A DNA stretch of 64,000 bases from Protaetiibacter mangrovi (GCF_024752305.1 NZ_JANTHX010000004.1:248001-312000); one strand, 5' to 3'. Shown: positions 17,746 to 33,126, numbered from the stretch's first letter. Notes: generated from the sequence alone by a model not told the origin. Numbers and translations are program-made.

Positions 17746-19260
17746 TCAGCCCGCGGGGCGTGCGGCCCGACGGCCGCCGCGCCGCGGGTTGCCCTGCGGG
17801 GCGCCCGACGACGAGCTGTAGACGGGCGTGCTGCCGCCGCGCGTGGCGGCGCCGCGACCGGAGCCGCCGCTGCGGCCCTGACCCGCGCGCGTCTGAGCGG
17901 ATGCGCCGCCCCCCTGCGCCTTCTGCGCGGGCCGGCCGGAGCGGTCGCGCCGCGGGCGGTCCGAACGCGGCTGCTGCGCCGTGTCGCGGGCCTCGCGCGC
18001 CGCGCGCTTGCGCTGCGCGTTCGCACCCTGGCTGCGTCCGCCGCCCCCCTGCTGCTGCCGGGGCGCACGCGGCTCGGGCTTCACGTACGCGGCGACCTCG
18101 CCGACGAGCGCCGTGACGGCCGCGGCATCCGCGGTCACCTTCTGCGCCGAGGCGGTGATGCCGGCCTTGCGCATGAGCTGCGCGACGTCCTTCTCCTGCG
18201 CGGGCAGCACGAGGGTGACGACGTCGCCCTCCGACCCGGCGCGGGCGGTGCGTCCCGAGCGGTGCAGGTACGCCTTGTGCTCCGTCGGCGGGTCGACGTG
18301 CACGACGAGCTCCACGTCGTCCACGTGCACGCCGCGCGCCGCCACATCCGTGGCGACCAGCACGCGCACCGAGCCGTCGGCGAACGCCGCGAGGTTGCGG
18401 TCGCGCTGCGGCTGCGAGAGGTTGCCGTGCAGGTCGACGGCCGGGATGCCGGACGCGGTCAGCTGCTGGGCGAGCTTCTTCGCGTGGTGCTTGGTGCGCA
18501 TGAACAGGATGCGGCGCCCGCGCCCCGAGGCGAGGGCCTGCACGAGCGCCTTCTTGCTCTCGACGTCGGCGGTGCCGAAGACGTGGTGGGTCATCTTCAC
18601 CGGCGGCTGGTCGATCTCGTCGACCGAGTGCAGCACGGGGCTCTGCAGGAAGCGGTTCACGAGCTTGTCCACGCCGTTGTCGAGCGTCGCCGAGAACAGC
18701 AGGCGCTGTCCGCCCGCGGGCGTCGCCGCGAGGATGCGGGTGACCCCCGGCAGGAAGCCGAGGTCGGCCATGTGGTCGGCCTCGTCGATGACGGTGATCT
18801 CGATCGCGTCGAGGCGCACGAGCCGCTGGCCCATCAGGTCCTCGAGGCGGCCGGGGCACGCCACGATGATGTCGACGCCGTCGCGGAGCGCCGCGACCTG
18901 ACGGTTCTGCGAGACGCCGCCGAAGATGGTCGTCACGCGCAGGCCGTACGCGTCGGCCAGCGGGGTGAGGGTCGCGGCGATCTGGGTGGCGAGCTCGCGG
19001 GTGGGGGCGAGCACGAGGCCGAGCGGCAGGCCACCGCGGCGGCCGCCTCCGGCGAGCTTGGTGCCGAGACGGGCGACGAGCGGCAGCGCGAACGCGATGG
19101 TCTTGCCGGAGCCGGTGCGGCCGCGGCCGAGCACGTCGCGTCCCGCGAGCGTGTCGGGCAGGGTGTCGGCCTGGATGGGGAAGGCCTCGGTCTTGCCGTC
19201 GGCCGCGAGGGCGGCGACGAGGGGAGCGGGCACGCCGAGCGTGCGGAAGTCGGTGGTCAT
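17746..19260 (-). CDS. DEAD-box RNA helicase, RhlE-like
   Basis: A 504-residue helicase. The Q-motif region is PAPLVAALAADGKTEAFPIQ, Walker A is GRGRTGSGKT, then PTRELATQI, DEAD in VIDEADHMADLGFLPG, SAT in LFSATLDNGV, and motif VI HRSGRTARAG. The last 90 residues are a low-complexity tail rich in Arg, Gly, Gln and Ala, typical of RNA-binding extensions of RhlE-type cold-shock helicases. The ATG at 19260 begins the conserved domain; the longer frame to 19422 lacks homology. The start has no clear Shine-Dalgarno sequence. A minus-strand TAGGGT at 19424-19429 may be its -10, giving a leader of about 160 nt, common for cold-regulated helicases. Confidence 0.93.
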   Translation of the reverse strand: MTTDFRTLGVPAPLVAALAADGKTEAFPIQADTLPDTLAGRDVLGRGRTGSGKTIAFALPLVARLGTKLAGGGRRGGLPLGLVLAPTRELATQIAATLTPLADAYGLRVTTIFGGVSQNRQVAALRDGVDIIVACPGRLEDLMGQRLVRLDAIEITVIDEADHMADLGFLPGVTRILAATPAGGQRLLFSATLDNGVDKLVNRFLQSPVLHSVDEIDQPPVKMTHHVFGTADVESKKALVQALASGRGRRILFMRTKHHAKKLAQQLTASGIPAVDLHGNLSQPQRDRNLAAFADGSVRVLVATDVAARGVHVDDVELVVHVDPPTEHKAYLHRSGRTARAGSEGDVVTLVLPAQEKDVAQLMRKAGITASAQKVTADAAAVTALVGEVAAYVKPEPRAPRQQQGGGGRSQGANAQRKRAAREARDTAQQPRSDRPRRDRSGRPAQKAQGGGASAQTRAGQGRSGGSGRGAATRGGSTPVYSSSSGAPQGNPRRGGRRAARPAG

Positions 19261-19478
19261 GGAGGTGCTTTCGGGTGGTGTGCGCGCGAGCGCACGATGG
19301 GCGAGCGTGCCGGACGGCACGTCGGTTTCGCCGTGAAGAGATGTCAGCCGCGCGGCGATCCGATCGGATCGGGCGGCGAGGGATGCGTTCGACGACGCGG
19401 GCGCGGAACTGCGCCGGAGCAACCCTAGCGGGTTTCATCGTGTGACGACGCGTTTCGGGGCGGATGCTCAGCCGTGGA

Positions 19479-19484
19479 TACCCT
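19479..19484 (+). promoter_or_regulatory. -10 box, leaderless promoter of ComB-like gene
   Basis: TACCCT followed by 7 nt and then the ATG at 19492. The same -10 hexamer and near-identical context (ATACCCTCGA) recur 0.6 kb downstream at 20058. Confidence 0.55.
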
Positions 19485-19491
19485 CGATGGC

Positions 19492-19986
19492 ATGAGCTCG
19501 CACCGCGCCCAGAGCAGCTACCAGGTCCGCTTCGAGTGGGGGGCCGACGGCGCCCGCGCGATCGCCGACGGCGTGCACGCCGTCGTCTGGGTCGACGAGC
19601 TGGGCGTCGAGCAGGTGCCCGAGCTCGGGGTCGAGGTGGTGGCCGGGGCCCTGCGCAGCGCGGATGCCGTCGCCCGCTGGTCGCTCGCGCGGCAGGCCGA
19701 GCTGGGCGGCCGCTTCGTCATCGCCGTCGTGGCCGCGGGGGTCCGCCAGTCGGACGGGACCCTGCGGTTCGCGGTCGAGGACCTGCTCGCCGCCGGCGCC
19801 GTGATCGACGCGATCGCCGAGCTCGGCATCGACCACCAGTCGCCCGAGGCCGCGGCCGCGGCATCCGCCTACAGTGGTCTGCGCAACGCGACCCGGCACC
19901 TGGTCACCGCATCCGTCTCCGCGCGCGAGCTCGGCGGTGTGCAGCTCGAGCTGACCCCCGAGCCCGAGGTGCGGCGCCTCAGGTGA
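19492..19986 (+). CDS. 2-phosphosulfolactate phosphatase (ComB)-like protein
   Basis: A 164-residue protein similar to the ComB fold: opening YQVRFEWGADGARAIADGVHAVVWVDEL and a late SAYSGLRNATRHL block, both ComB landmarks. ComB proteins release phosphate from 2-phosphosulfolactate in coenzyme M synthesis, but actinobacteria lack that pathway. ComB proteins are also longer (about 230-240 residues), so the true substrate is unknown. Its TGA stop lies within a palindromic repeat (19984-20024). Confidence 0.6.
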   Translation: MSSHRAQSSYQVRFEWGADGARAIADGVHAVVWVDELGVEQVPELGVEVVAGALRSADAVARWSLARQAELGGRFVIAVVAAGVRQSDGTLRFAVEDLLAAGAVIDAIAELGIDHQSPEAAAAASAYSGLRNATRHLVTASVSARELGGVQLELTPEPEVRRLR

Positions 19987-20024
19987 TCGAGGAGCGCCCG
20001 CGAAGCGGACGCGTCTCGAGATCA
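19984..20024. repeat. Palindromic repeat overlapping a stop codon (GGTCTCGAGACGCG family)
   Basis: A 41-bp palindrome running from TGATCGAGGAGCGCCCGC to GCGGACGCGTCTCGAGATCA with a short loop. It supplies the TGA of the ComB-like gene and may also terminate it. It is homologous to the copy inside lhr at 2949-2993. Confidence 0.75.
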
Positions 20025-20057
20025 GCTCCCACCCAGCGCACCATGCCGCCGTGCGCA

Positions 20058-20063
20058 TACCCT
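20058..20063 (+). promoter_or_regulatory. -10 box, leaderless promoter of DUF427 gene
   Basis: TACCCT followed by 6 nt and then the ATG at 20070; same context as at 19479. Confidence 0.55.
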
Positions 20064-20069
20064 CGAAAC

Positions 20070-20384
20070 ATGTTCGAGGCGAAGCTCGGGGACCAGGTCA
20101 TCGCACGCGCCCACGCGGATGACGTCATCCACATCGAGGGCAATGTGTACTTCCCGCCGTCCGCGGTGGTCGACGGGGTGCTGCGCGACAGCCCCACCCC
20201 CTACACCTGCCCCTGGAAGGGCGCCTGCCAGTACTTCAGCGTGCGCGACGGCGAGGACTGGCTGACGGACCGCGCGTGGAGCTACCCCGAGATCCTGCCG
20301 ACCGCGGTCGACCGCGTGGGTCGCGACTTCGCCGGCTATGTGGCGTTCTGGAAGGACGTCCAGGTGGAGCGGGTCGCCGCGTAG
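20070..20384 (+). CDS. DUF427 family protein
   Basis: A 104-residue protein that is essentially one DUF427 domain: EGNVYFPPSAVVDGVLRDS, then the hallmark TPYTCPWKGACQYFSV, then WSYPEILP, ending with a short GYVAFWKDVQVE tail. The family is widespread in actinobacteria; its biochemical role is not established. Cytoplasmic, leaderless start. It ends 3 bp before the convergent RidA-like gene. Confidence 0.88.
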   Translation: MFEAKLGDQVIARAHADDVIHIEGNVYFPPSAVVDGVLRDSPTPYTCPWKGACQYFSVRDGEDWLTDRAWSYPEILPTAVDRVGRDFAGYVAFWKDVQVERVAA

Positions 20385-20387
20385 CTC

Positions 20388-20771
20388 TCAGCCGAGAGCG
20401 GCGACGGCCTCCACGCCGACGAGTGCACCGGGTCGGCCGAGACCGGCGACCTTCAGCACCGTGACGGCGGTCGCACGCGGCCCCCACACCTCCATCGACG
20501 CCGCGTAGGCCGCGTTCGGGTCGACCGCCGCGTCGAGGTAGATGGTGAGCTTGGCGACGTCCTCGGGCGAGGCGCCCGCCTCCTCGAGCACGGCGAGCAC
20601 GTTCCGCAGCGCCTGCACGGTCTGCTCGCCGAGTCCCGGCCCGACGAGCTCACCCGAGCCGTCGACGCCGTTCTGCTCGCCGACGAACAGCAGCCGTCCG
20701 GCGGGGACGATGGTGCCCTGCGAGAAGGCGGGGTTGCGGTGCAGGGTGCCGGGGTTGAGGTGTTCGATCAC
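20388..20771 (-). CDS. RidA/YjgF superfamily protein lacking the catalytic Arg
   Basis: A 127-residue RidA-fold protein: FSQGTIVPAGRLLFVGEQNG, EQTVQALRNVLAVLEEAGAS, and the C-terminal PGALVGVEAVAAL strand. Canonical RidA uses an Arg in the VARLPxxxxVEIEA segment to act on enamine/imine intermediates; here the segment reads VAGLGRPGALVGVEA, with Gly in that position. It is therefore probably not an imine deaminase and belongs to another Rid subgroup. The start is GTG 20771 with GAGG 8 nt upstream. Confidence 0.85.
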   Translation of the reverse strand: MIEHLNPGTLHRNPAFSQGTIVPAGRLLFVGEQNGVDGSGELVGPGLGEQTVQALRNVLAVLEEAGASPEDVAKLTIYLDAAVDPNAAYAASMEVWGPRATAVTVLKVAGLGRPGALVGVEAVAALG

Positions 20772-20832
20772 GATGATGTCCTCTCGTCACCCGACCGCCG
20801 AGACGGCGGTCGGCGCTGGCGCCGCGCGGAGG

Positions 20833-21432
20833 TCAGAAATGACCTCCGCCTCGAGCGGAGCGCGCGCGATGCGCACGCACCTTGGCGCGGTTGCCGCACC
20901 GCTGCATCGAGCACCAGCGGCGGCTGTCGGTGCGTGATTCGTCACGGTAGACCATGCGGCAGTCATCGGCGTCGCATCGGCGGATGCGACCGTCGGAGCG
21001 CCCGGCGAGGTTGACGACCGCCTCGCGGGCGAGCATCGAGAGTGCCTGCGCCGCGCGGATGCGGCCGGCGCCCGCCTGCCGGCGCCCGCCGTCGAGAGCG
21101 GGCGGGACGTCGGGGGTGGCCGCGAAGAGGTTGAGGGTGTCGATGTCGTCGGGGGCGAGGGGCTGCCCGTCCGCCGCCGCGATGTAGAGGCGGGTGAGCG
21201 CCGCGCGCAGGATGAGGGCGTCGGCGAGGTCGCGCTCGCCCGGCTCGTCGGCGGGCGCGGTCGTGACGTGCTCGGCGAGCCAGGCGCCGAGGTCGTGCGG
21301 CGAGTGCAGTCGCTCCCACGCCGGCACCCCGCGCCCCATGTCGCCCGTGTAGGCGAAGTCGAGGCTCTCGGCTCCCGCGTCGAAGAACCAGGCGGGGCCG
21401 TCGGCAGGATGCATCCACTGTCCCGTGCTCAC
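20833..21432 (-). CDS. CGNR zinc-finger (ABATE domain) regulator
   Basis: A 199-residue protein. The N-terminal ABATE-like domain includes AGAESLDFAYTGDMGRG; the C-terminal zinc finger reads RRCDADDC...RRWCSMQRCGNRAKV, the CGNR signature. These proteins are presumed stress-responsive transcription factors. The GTG at 21432 was chosen because a minus-strand TACGGT -10 (21440-21445) sits exactly 7 nt upstream, the leaderless spacing seen elsewhere here. An alternative GTG lies at 21441. Confidence 0.85.
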   Translation of the reverse strand: MSTGQWMHPADGPAWFFDAGAESLDFAYTGDMGRGVPAWERLHSPHDLGAWLAEHVTTAPADEPGERDLADALILRAALTRLYIAAADGQPLAPDDIDTLNLFAATPDVPPALDGGRRQAGAGRIRAAQALSMLAREAVVNLAGRSDGRIRRCDADDCRMVYRDESRTDSRRWCSMQRCGNRAKVRAHRARSARGGGHF

Positions 21433-21439
21433 GGTAACC

Positions 21440-21445
21440 ACCGTA
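21440..21445 (-). promoter_or_regulatory. -10 box, leaderless promoter of CGNR gene
   Basis: Minus-strand TACGGT, 7 nt before GTG 21432. Confidence 0.5.
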
Positions 21446-21460
21446 GTCGGTTAGGCGGAA

Positions 21461-21919
21461 TCACCCACGCGCCATCATCCGGCGGATGCGGAGGCCGCGG
21501 GCCTGCCACACCAGCCACAGCCCGAACCAGACGAGCGGCGTCGCGATGCCGGCCGACACGTCGAGCCGGTCGCGGTACCGGGTGCCGCCCGACGCGAGCG
21601 GGGTCACCGCCATGCGATGCCGCCAGGAGGTCACGATCGCGAGCGGTCCGCTGATCGGCCCGCCCGCGTCTTCCAGGATGCGGGTGCCGTCGAGGCGCCG
21701 GGTGCGCACGAGGATGCGCTGGCGCCCGAGCGGGAGCACGCCCGCCCCGCGCAGGCGCACCACCGCGTCGTCGCCGTCGCTCCAGCGCTGCGGCAGCTCG
21801 GTCTCGGGCGTCATGACGAGCAACGGCGCGTACGCGCTCGCGGCGGCATCGGGCGAGGTGACGATCGCCCACGCGCGATCCGCGTCGCACCCGACGCGGA
21901 AGCTGAGCTGCACCCTCAT
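21461..21919 (-). CDS. SRPBCC-like protein with C-terminal membrane helix
   Basis: A 152-residue protein. The opening VQLSFRVGCDADRAWAIVTSP and the later AGGPISGPLAIVTSWRHRMAVTPLASGGTRYRDRLDV follow the strand/helix layout of START/SRPBCC ligand-binding proteins. It then ends with one hydrophobic helix (TPLVWFGLWLVWQAR) and a basic tail, so it is probably tethered to the membrane. The start overlaps the SprT-like stop by 4 bp, implying coupled translation. The ligand is unknown. Confidence 0.6.
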   Translation of the reverse strand: MRVQLSFRVGCDADRAWAIVTSPDAAASAYAPLLVMTPETELPQRWSDGDDAVVRLRGAGVLPLGRQRILVRTRRLDGTRILEDAGGPISGPLAIVTSWRHRMAVTPLASGGTRYRDRLDVSAGIATPLVWFGLWLVWQARGLRIRRMMARG

Positions 21920-22365
21920 GCGCGGCGCGCCCAGCTGATCCCGAGCGACGGGTCGAATCGGCGCGAGCACACGCCGCACGAGGTCGGCCGGGTCGGTCGC
22001 CGGTAGCGGTAGCTCACGTGGCCGTTCGGGCAGGTGCCCACCCACGGCGCGAGCTCGGTGGGCACCGGACCCTCGTGGGTGCGGCCGCCGACGTAGCCGA
22101 GCTCCGCCGCCACCTGCTTCCACGTCGGGCCGTGGCCCGCCCGCTGACCCGCGATCGCGTGCGCCACCTCGTGCAGCAGGGTCTGGTGGATGTCGTCGTC
22201 GTCCGAGCGCAGGGCGATGTGCCGCGACACCGAGATGCGCTTCGCCGTGTAGTTGCACAGCCCCGCCCGGGTCTTCGCGTTGTCGAAGGCGAAGGTCCAC
22301 GACGGGTCGAGGTGCAGCTTGATGAGGGCGTCGGCCCAGGTGCGCACGCGCGGGAGGTCGGCCAT
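21916..22365 (-). CDS. SprT-like zinc metalloprotease
   Basis: A 149-residue SprT/Spartan-type protein: the catalytic HEVAH is at residues 65-69 in LLHEVAHAIAG, with a zinc-ribbon-like tail CPNGHVSYRYRRPTRPTSCGVC. SprT domains are linked to DNA-protein crosslink processing; bacterial function is mostly unproven. The ATG at 22365 has an AGGAGGG ribosome site. It is operonic with the sugar dehydrogenase-like gene upstream (2-nt gap) and the SRPBCC-like gene downstream. Confidence 0.88.
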   Translation of the reverse strand: MADLPRVRTWADALIKLHLDPSWTFAFDNAKTRAGLCNYTAKRISVSRHIALRSDDDDIHQTLLHEVAHAIAGQRAGHGPTWKQVAAELGYVGGRTHEGPVPTELAPWVGTCPNGHVSYRYRRPTRPTSCGVCSRRFDPSLGISWARRA

Positions 22366-22367
22366 CG

Positions 22368-23498
22368 TCAGCCCTCCTGCAACTCGACGAGGCGCACCGA
22401 CAGGATGCGGTCGTCGCCCGCCTGCGGCGAGCCGCGCCCGTCGGTGTTGTCGGTCACGAACCACAGGGTGCCGTCGGCGGCCGGCAGCACCTCGCGGATG
22501 CGGCCGTACTCGCCGGTGAACCAGGCGACCGGATCGAGCGTGCCGTCGAGTCGCGGATAGAGGGCCCACACCCGTTCGCCCCCGAGCCCGGCGAGGAAGA
22601 AGGTGCCGTCGACGTAGCTCAGCGCGCTCGGGCTCGCGTCGTCGGTCGGCCATTGCGCGACCGGGTCGATGAAGCGGGGGTCGCCCGCCCGGCCCTCGAC
22701 GATCGGCCAGCCGTAGTCGGCACCGGGTTCGATGCGGTTCACCTCGTCCCAGGTGTCCTGCCCGAACTCCGCCGCGTAGAGCTGCCCGTCGTCGTCCCAG
22801 GCGAGACCCTGCGGATTGCGGTGCCCGAGCGAGTAGACGAGCGACCCGGCTGTGGGGTTGTCGGCGGGCACGCCGCCCTCGGGGGTCATGCGCAGGATCT
22901 TGCCGTTGAGGCTCGCCGGGTCCTGCGCCCGCTCGGGCACGCCCGCGTCGCCGACCGTCGCGTACAGCATGCCGTCGGGCCCGAACGCGATGCGCCCGCC
23001 GTCGTGGTTGCGGGCGCGGGCGAGGCCCGTGAGCACCTCCTGCGGCGCGCCGAGCGACAGGTCGTCGCCGAGCGGCATCCGCACGATCCGGTTGTCGGAT
23101 GCCGTGGTGAGGTAGGCGTACAGCCAGCGCCCGTCGTCGTCGGTCAGCAGCGCGAGCCCCAGGAGCCCGCCCTCGCCCTCGTGCACGACTCCGGGCACGG
23201 TGCCGATCGGGTGGAGCGAGCCGTCGAGCGCGAGATGCTCGATCGCACCGGTGTCGCGTTCGCTCACGAGCGCCTCACCGGGCGCGTCGGGCAGCAGCAC
23301 GACCGACCACGGACTCGTGAGGCCCGAGGCCACCACCACCGGATCGCCCGCCGGCTGCACGGGGCCCCGCGGTTCCGGACTCGGGGTGGCGGAGGGCGTC
23401 GCCGGGGCCGTCGATCCGGGCCGCGGGGTCGGCGCCGTGCACCCGGCGAGCAGCGCGACGAGCACGAGGGCCGTCGGAAGCGCGGCGCGGGGGATCAC
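22368..23498 (-). CDS. PQQ-dependent sugar dehydrogenase-like lipoprotein
   Basis: A 376-residue secreted beta-propeller of the soluble glucose dehydrogenase (GSDH) family. The lipobox LLAGC ends a signal peptide at about residue 20, followed by a Pro/Thr/Ser linker. The propeller starts at VVASGLTSPWSVVLLPD, with HEGEGGLLGLAL, NHDGGRIAFGPDGMLYATVGDAG, and SLGHRNPQGLAWD. These are the signature blocks of the family, which oxidises aldoses with PQQ. Many members have uncertain cofactor and substrate. Membrane-anchored on the outer face. The start is GTG. Confidence 0.87.
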   Translation of the reverse strand: MIPRAALPTALVLVALLAGCTAPTPRPGSTAPATPSATPSPEPRGPVQPAGDPVVVASGLTSPWSVVLLPDAPGEALVSERDTGAIEHLALDGSLHPIGTVPGVVHEGEGGLLGLALLTDDDGRWLYAYLTTASDNRIVRMPLGDDLSLGAPQEVLTGLARARNHDGGRIAFGPDGMLYATVGDAGVPERAQDPASLNGKILRMTPEGGVPADNPTAGSLVYSLGHRNPQGLAWDDDGQLYAAEFGQDTWDEVNRIEPGADYGWPIVEGRAGDPRFIDPVAQWPTDDASPSALSYVDGTFFLAGLGGERVWALYPRLDGTLDPVAWFTGEYGRIREVLPAADGTLWFVTDNTDGRGSPQAGDDRILSVRLVELQEG

Positions 23499-23539
23499 GC
23501 CTCCATTTCAGCACCGCGCGCCGACGTGCGCCGGACGGC

Positions 23540-24397
23540 TCAGCGCTTCGGCGGGATCTGGAAGACCCCGCGCCCCGGGGGAGGAGATGCGACCGCCGTC
23601 GCATCGGTCACCACGGGCGCCCCCGCGATCCACTGCCGCAGCGGGTGACCGTGCACGAGCTGGCCGGGATGCGGTCCGCCGGCCAGCAGCCGCGGCATCC
23701 AGTCGAGCGGCAGCTCGGTGGGCGAGGCGGCGAGCACGAAGTTGCCGAAGCGGCGCCCCTTGATCACCTGCGCCTCCCCGAGCACCGCGACATCCGCGAA
23801 CACCATGCCGAGCGTCGCGGCCTGACCCCGTGCGAAGGCGGCGCCCTGGCCGTCGGCGATGTTCGCGAGCAGCACCCCGTCGGGGGCGAGGAACGCGGCG
23901 CACTCGGTGTAGAACTCGACGCTCGTGACGTGCGCCGGCGTGCGCGCGCCCGAGAACACGTCGACCACCAGCAGGTCGACCGTGCCGCGCAGGCCTGCGG
24001 GCAACCGGCCGAGCACCTCGCGGGCGTCGCCGTAGCGCACCCGGATCGACGCGCCGCGCGGCAGCGGCAGCTCCTCGCGCACGAGCTCGACGAGCGCCGG
24101 TTCGAGCTCGATCACCTGCTGCCGCGAATCGGGGCGGGTCACGGCGATGTAGCGCGGGATCGTGAGCGCCCCGGCACCGAGGTGCAGCGCGGTGATCGGG
24201 GCGCCGGGTTCGCGCAGCTCGTCGATCACGTGCCCCATCCGGGCGATGTACTCGAAGAACAGGTGGGTGGGGTCGTCGAGGTCGACGTGCGACTGCGGGG
24301 TGCCGTCGACCACGAGCTCGTAGCCGGAGGTGAGGCGGTCCGGGCGCACCTCGGCCCGCATCCCGTTCGACAGGCGCACGCCCGGCAGCTCCTCCAC
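23540..24397 (-). CDS. Spermidine synthase-like methyltransferase-fold protein
   Basis: A 285-residue soluble protein with a Rossmann SAM-binding core: ALHLGAGALTIPRYIAVTRP, then an acidic strand end QQVIELEPALVELVRE, RVRYGDAREVL, and VDLLVVDVFSGARTP. This matches spermidine/spermine synthase relatives (SpeE-like), often found as orphan proteins in actinobacteria. The active-site aspartates of true SpeE are not clearly conserved, so aminopropyl transfer is not assured. GTG 24397 is preferred because a CAGAAT -10-like box ends 6 nt upstream; the frame can extend to 24451. Confidence 0.7.
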   Translation of the reverse strand: MEELPGVRLSNGMRAEVRPDRLTSGYELVVDGTPQSHVDLDDPTHLFFEYIARMGHVIDELREPGAPITALHLGAGALTIPRYIAVTRPDSRQQVIELEPALVELVREELPLPRGASIRVRYGDAREVLGRLPAGLRGTVDLLVVDVFSGARTPAHVTSVEFYTECAAFLAPDGVLLANIADGQGAAFARGQAATLGMVFADVAVLGEAQVIKGRRFGNFVLAASPTELPLDWMPRLLAGGPHPGQLVHGHPLRQWIAGAPVVTDATAVASPPPGRGVFQIPPKR

Positions 24398-24526
24398 ATC
24401 CCCATTCTGGTCGCGAACCGTCCCGACCGCGGATGCGGGGGTCAGCCCCACCCGATCCGGGGGTCACCTCCCTGCCCGGCCGCTCGGGCGCGGAGCAGGC
24501 TCGATGCGGAACGAGAGGAGTCCCCC

Positions 24527-25252
24527 ATGACCACCACCCCCCGCCGCACCCTGGCCGCCGCGGCCGCCCTCGCCGTCGCCGCCGTCGCGCTCGCCGGCTG
24601 CGTGCACCTGCCCTCCGCGGCGGGTGCGCCCCGGGTCGACGAGACCTACGCCGTCTCGGACGACGTGCACGCCCTGCGCCTCGAGACCGCGGGCGACGTC
24701 GTCGTGCAGCTCGGCGACGAGCCGGGACTCACCGTGCGCGCGCCCCGCTCGGTCGTCGACCGGCTCACGGTCGACGAGGAGGACGGCACCCTCGTGCTCG
24801 GCATGACCGGTCCGGGCATCTGGGCCGGCCGCATCGACTACACGCTCACGGTGCGCACGCTCGACGACGTCGAGGTCGAGGGCTCCGGCGACGTGCGCGC
24901 CGACCTCTCCGCGGCCCATGACGTCGCGATCGACATCACCGGCTCGGGTGACGTGCGGGCCACGGGCGTCGACGCCGACTCGGTCGACGTGGCGGTCGAG
25001 GGATCGGGTGACGTGCGCATCGAGGGGACCGCGGATGCCGGGCGGCTCTCGGTGAGCGGGTCCGGCGACATCGACGCCGCCCGGCTCGTGCTGCGCACCG
25101 CATCCGCCGAGACCTCCGGCTCGGGCGACGTCGCCGTGCACGCCACCGGCACCCTCGACGCCCGCATCTCGGGCTCGGGCGACATCCGGGTGACCGGCTC
25201 GCCGCGCGTCACCCGCGACGTCTCCGGCTCGGGCGACCTCGTCGGCGCCTGA
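24527..25252 (+). CDS. DUF2807 (GIN domain) lipoprotein
   Basis: A 241-residue lipoprotein. The signal peptide ends in the lipobox ALAGC at about residue 25. The mature part is a right-handed beta structure of the head-GIN/DUF2807 type, built from the recurring phrase GSGDV or GSGDI (at least seven times, about every 20 residues, e.g. VEGSGDVRADL, ITGSGDVRATG, VSGSGDIDAAR). Anchored outside the membrane; role unknown. The ATG at 24527 has a GAGAGGAG ribosome site. Confidence 0.85.
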   Translation: MTTTPRRTLAAAAALAVAAVALAGCVHLPSAAGAPRVDETYAVSDDVHALRLETAGDVVVQLGDEPGLTVRAPRSVVDRLTVDEEDGTLVLGMTGPGIWAGRIDYTLTVRTLDDVEVEGSGDVRADLSAAHDVAIDITGSGDVRATGVDADSVDVAVEGSGDVRIEGTADAGRLSVSGSGDIDAARLVLRTASAETSGSGDVAVHATGTLDARISGSGDIRVTGSPRVTRDVSGSGDLVGA

Positions 25253-25300
25253 GCGCGGCCGCCCGCCCGCTGCTCCCCGCATCCGTCCACCCCGCCTTCG

Positions 25301-25425
25301 CCCGAATCAAGGAACCGAGCAACCCGAATCAAGGAGTCGGTGTTGCCGGTGGGGCGGGCGGGACGGATGGGGCGCTTCCGGGAGGCGGGTTCCTTGATTC
25401 GGGTTGCTCGGTTCCTTGATTTGGG
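25301..25425. repeat. Long inverted repeat (CGAATCAAGGA) between lipoprotein gene and rpoB
   Basis: Two 35-bp arms (25301-25335 and 25391-25425) pair with one mismatch and enclose a 55-bp spacer. Each arm carries two direct copies of an AATCAAGGA unit. The arms are much more AT-rich than their surroundings. It could act as a terminator before rpoB, but its size and internal repeats suggest a mobile-type palindrome. The rest of 25253-25520 has no gene. Confidence 0.85.
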
Positions 25426-25521
25426 ATGCCGGGGACGTCGATGGGAGACGCCCGAGTGGGAGGCGCAGGCGGCCCCGACGCGCGGTTATAGACCCGTCCG
25501 GGATGGATGTCAAGGAATAGC

Positions 25522-25551
25522 TGGACACGGCGCGTCGTTTCGTCCTATAGT
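25522..25551 (+). promoter_or_regulatory. rpoBC promoter
   Basis: -35 TGGACA (25522-25527), 18-bp spacer, -10 TATAGT (25546-25551), a near-consensus primary-sigma promoter. The leader to the rpoB start is about 160 nt. Confidence 0.75.
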
Positions 25552-25682
25552 TGTTCTTTGCGCTCCCCCATCACCCCTGCCCTCATATCGCGGTCGGCCG
25601 GTGTGTGCCCGGAGGCGGTTCCCGAAAATAGCGGCGGGACGCCTGCGACGAACCGGAGTGATTCCCACTGACCGACACGAAC

Positions 25683-25700
25683 TGGGACCGACGGGTCCCA
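25683..25700 (+). promoter_or_regulatory. Leader hairpin next to the rpoB ribosome site
   Basis: TGGGACC - GACG - GGTCCCA is a perfect 7-bp stem ending immediately before CGGAGG (25701-25706), the rpoB Shine-Dalgarno sequence. It is placed to influence rpoB translation or to mark an attenuation/processing site. Confidence 0.5.
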
Positions 25701-25716
25701 CGGAGGTTGTTTTCCT

Positions 25717-29196
<3,480 letters not shown>

Positions 29197-29248
29197 TCCG
29201 GGCCACACCAGGTTTTCGTAGAGAAAAGAAGCGAGAGAGAACACACAC

Positions 29249-33121
<3,873 letters not shown>

Positions 33122-33126
33122 GCTGC

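Noticed and set aside
9081-18068. A 2995-codon open frame on the minus strand opposite the giant adhesin
   Set aside because: It mirrors GC-biased codons of the plus-strand gene, has low-complexity Arg/Gly/Asp-rich translation, no domain, and overlaps two convincing genes.
19261-19422. Extended N-terminus of the DEAD-box helicase to 19422
   Set aside because: The added 54 residues lack homology and overlap the putative promoter; conserved sequence starts at ATG 19260.
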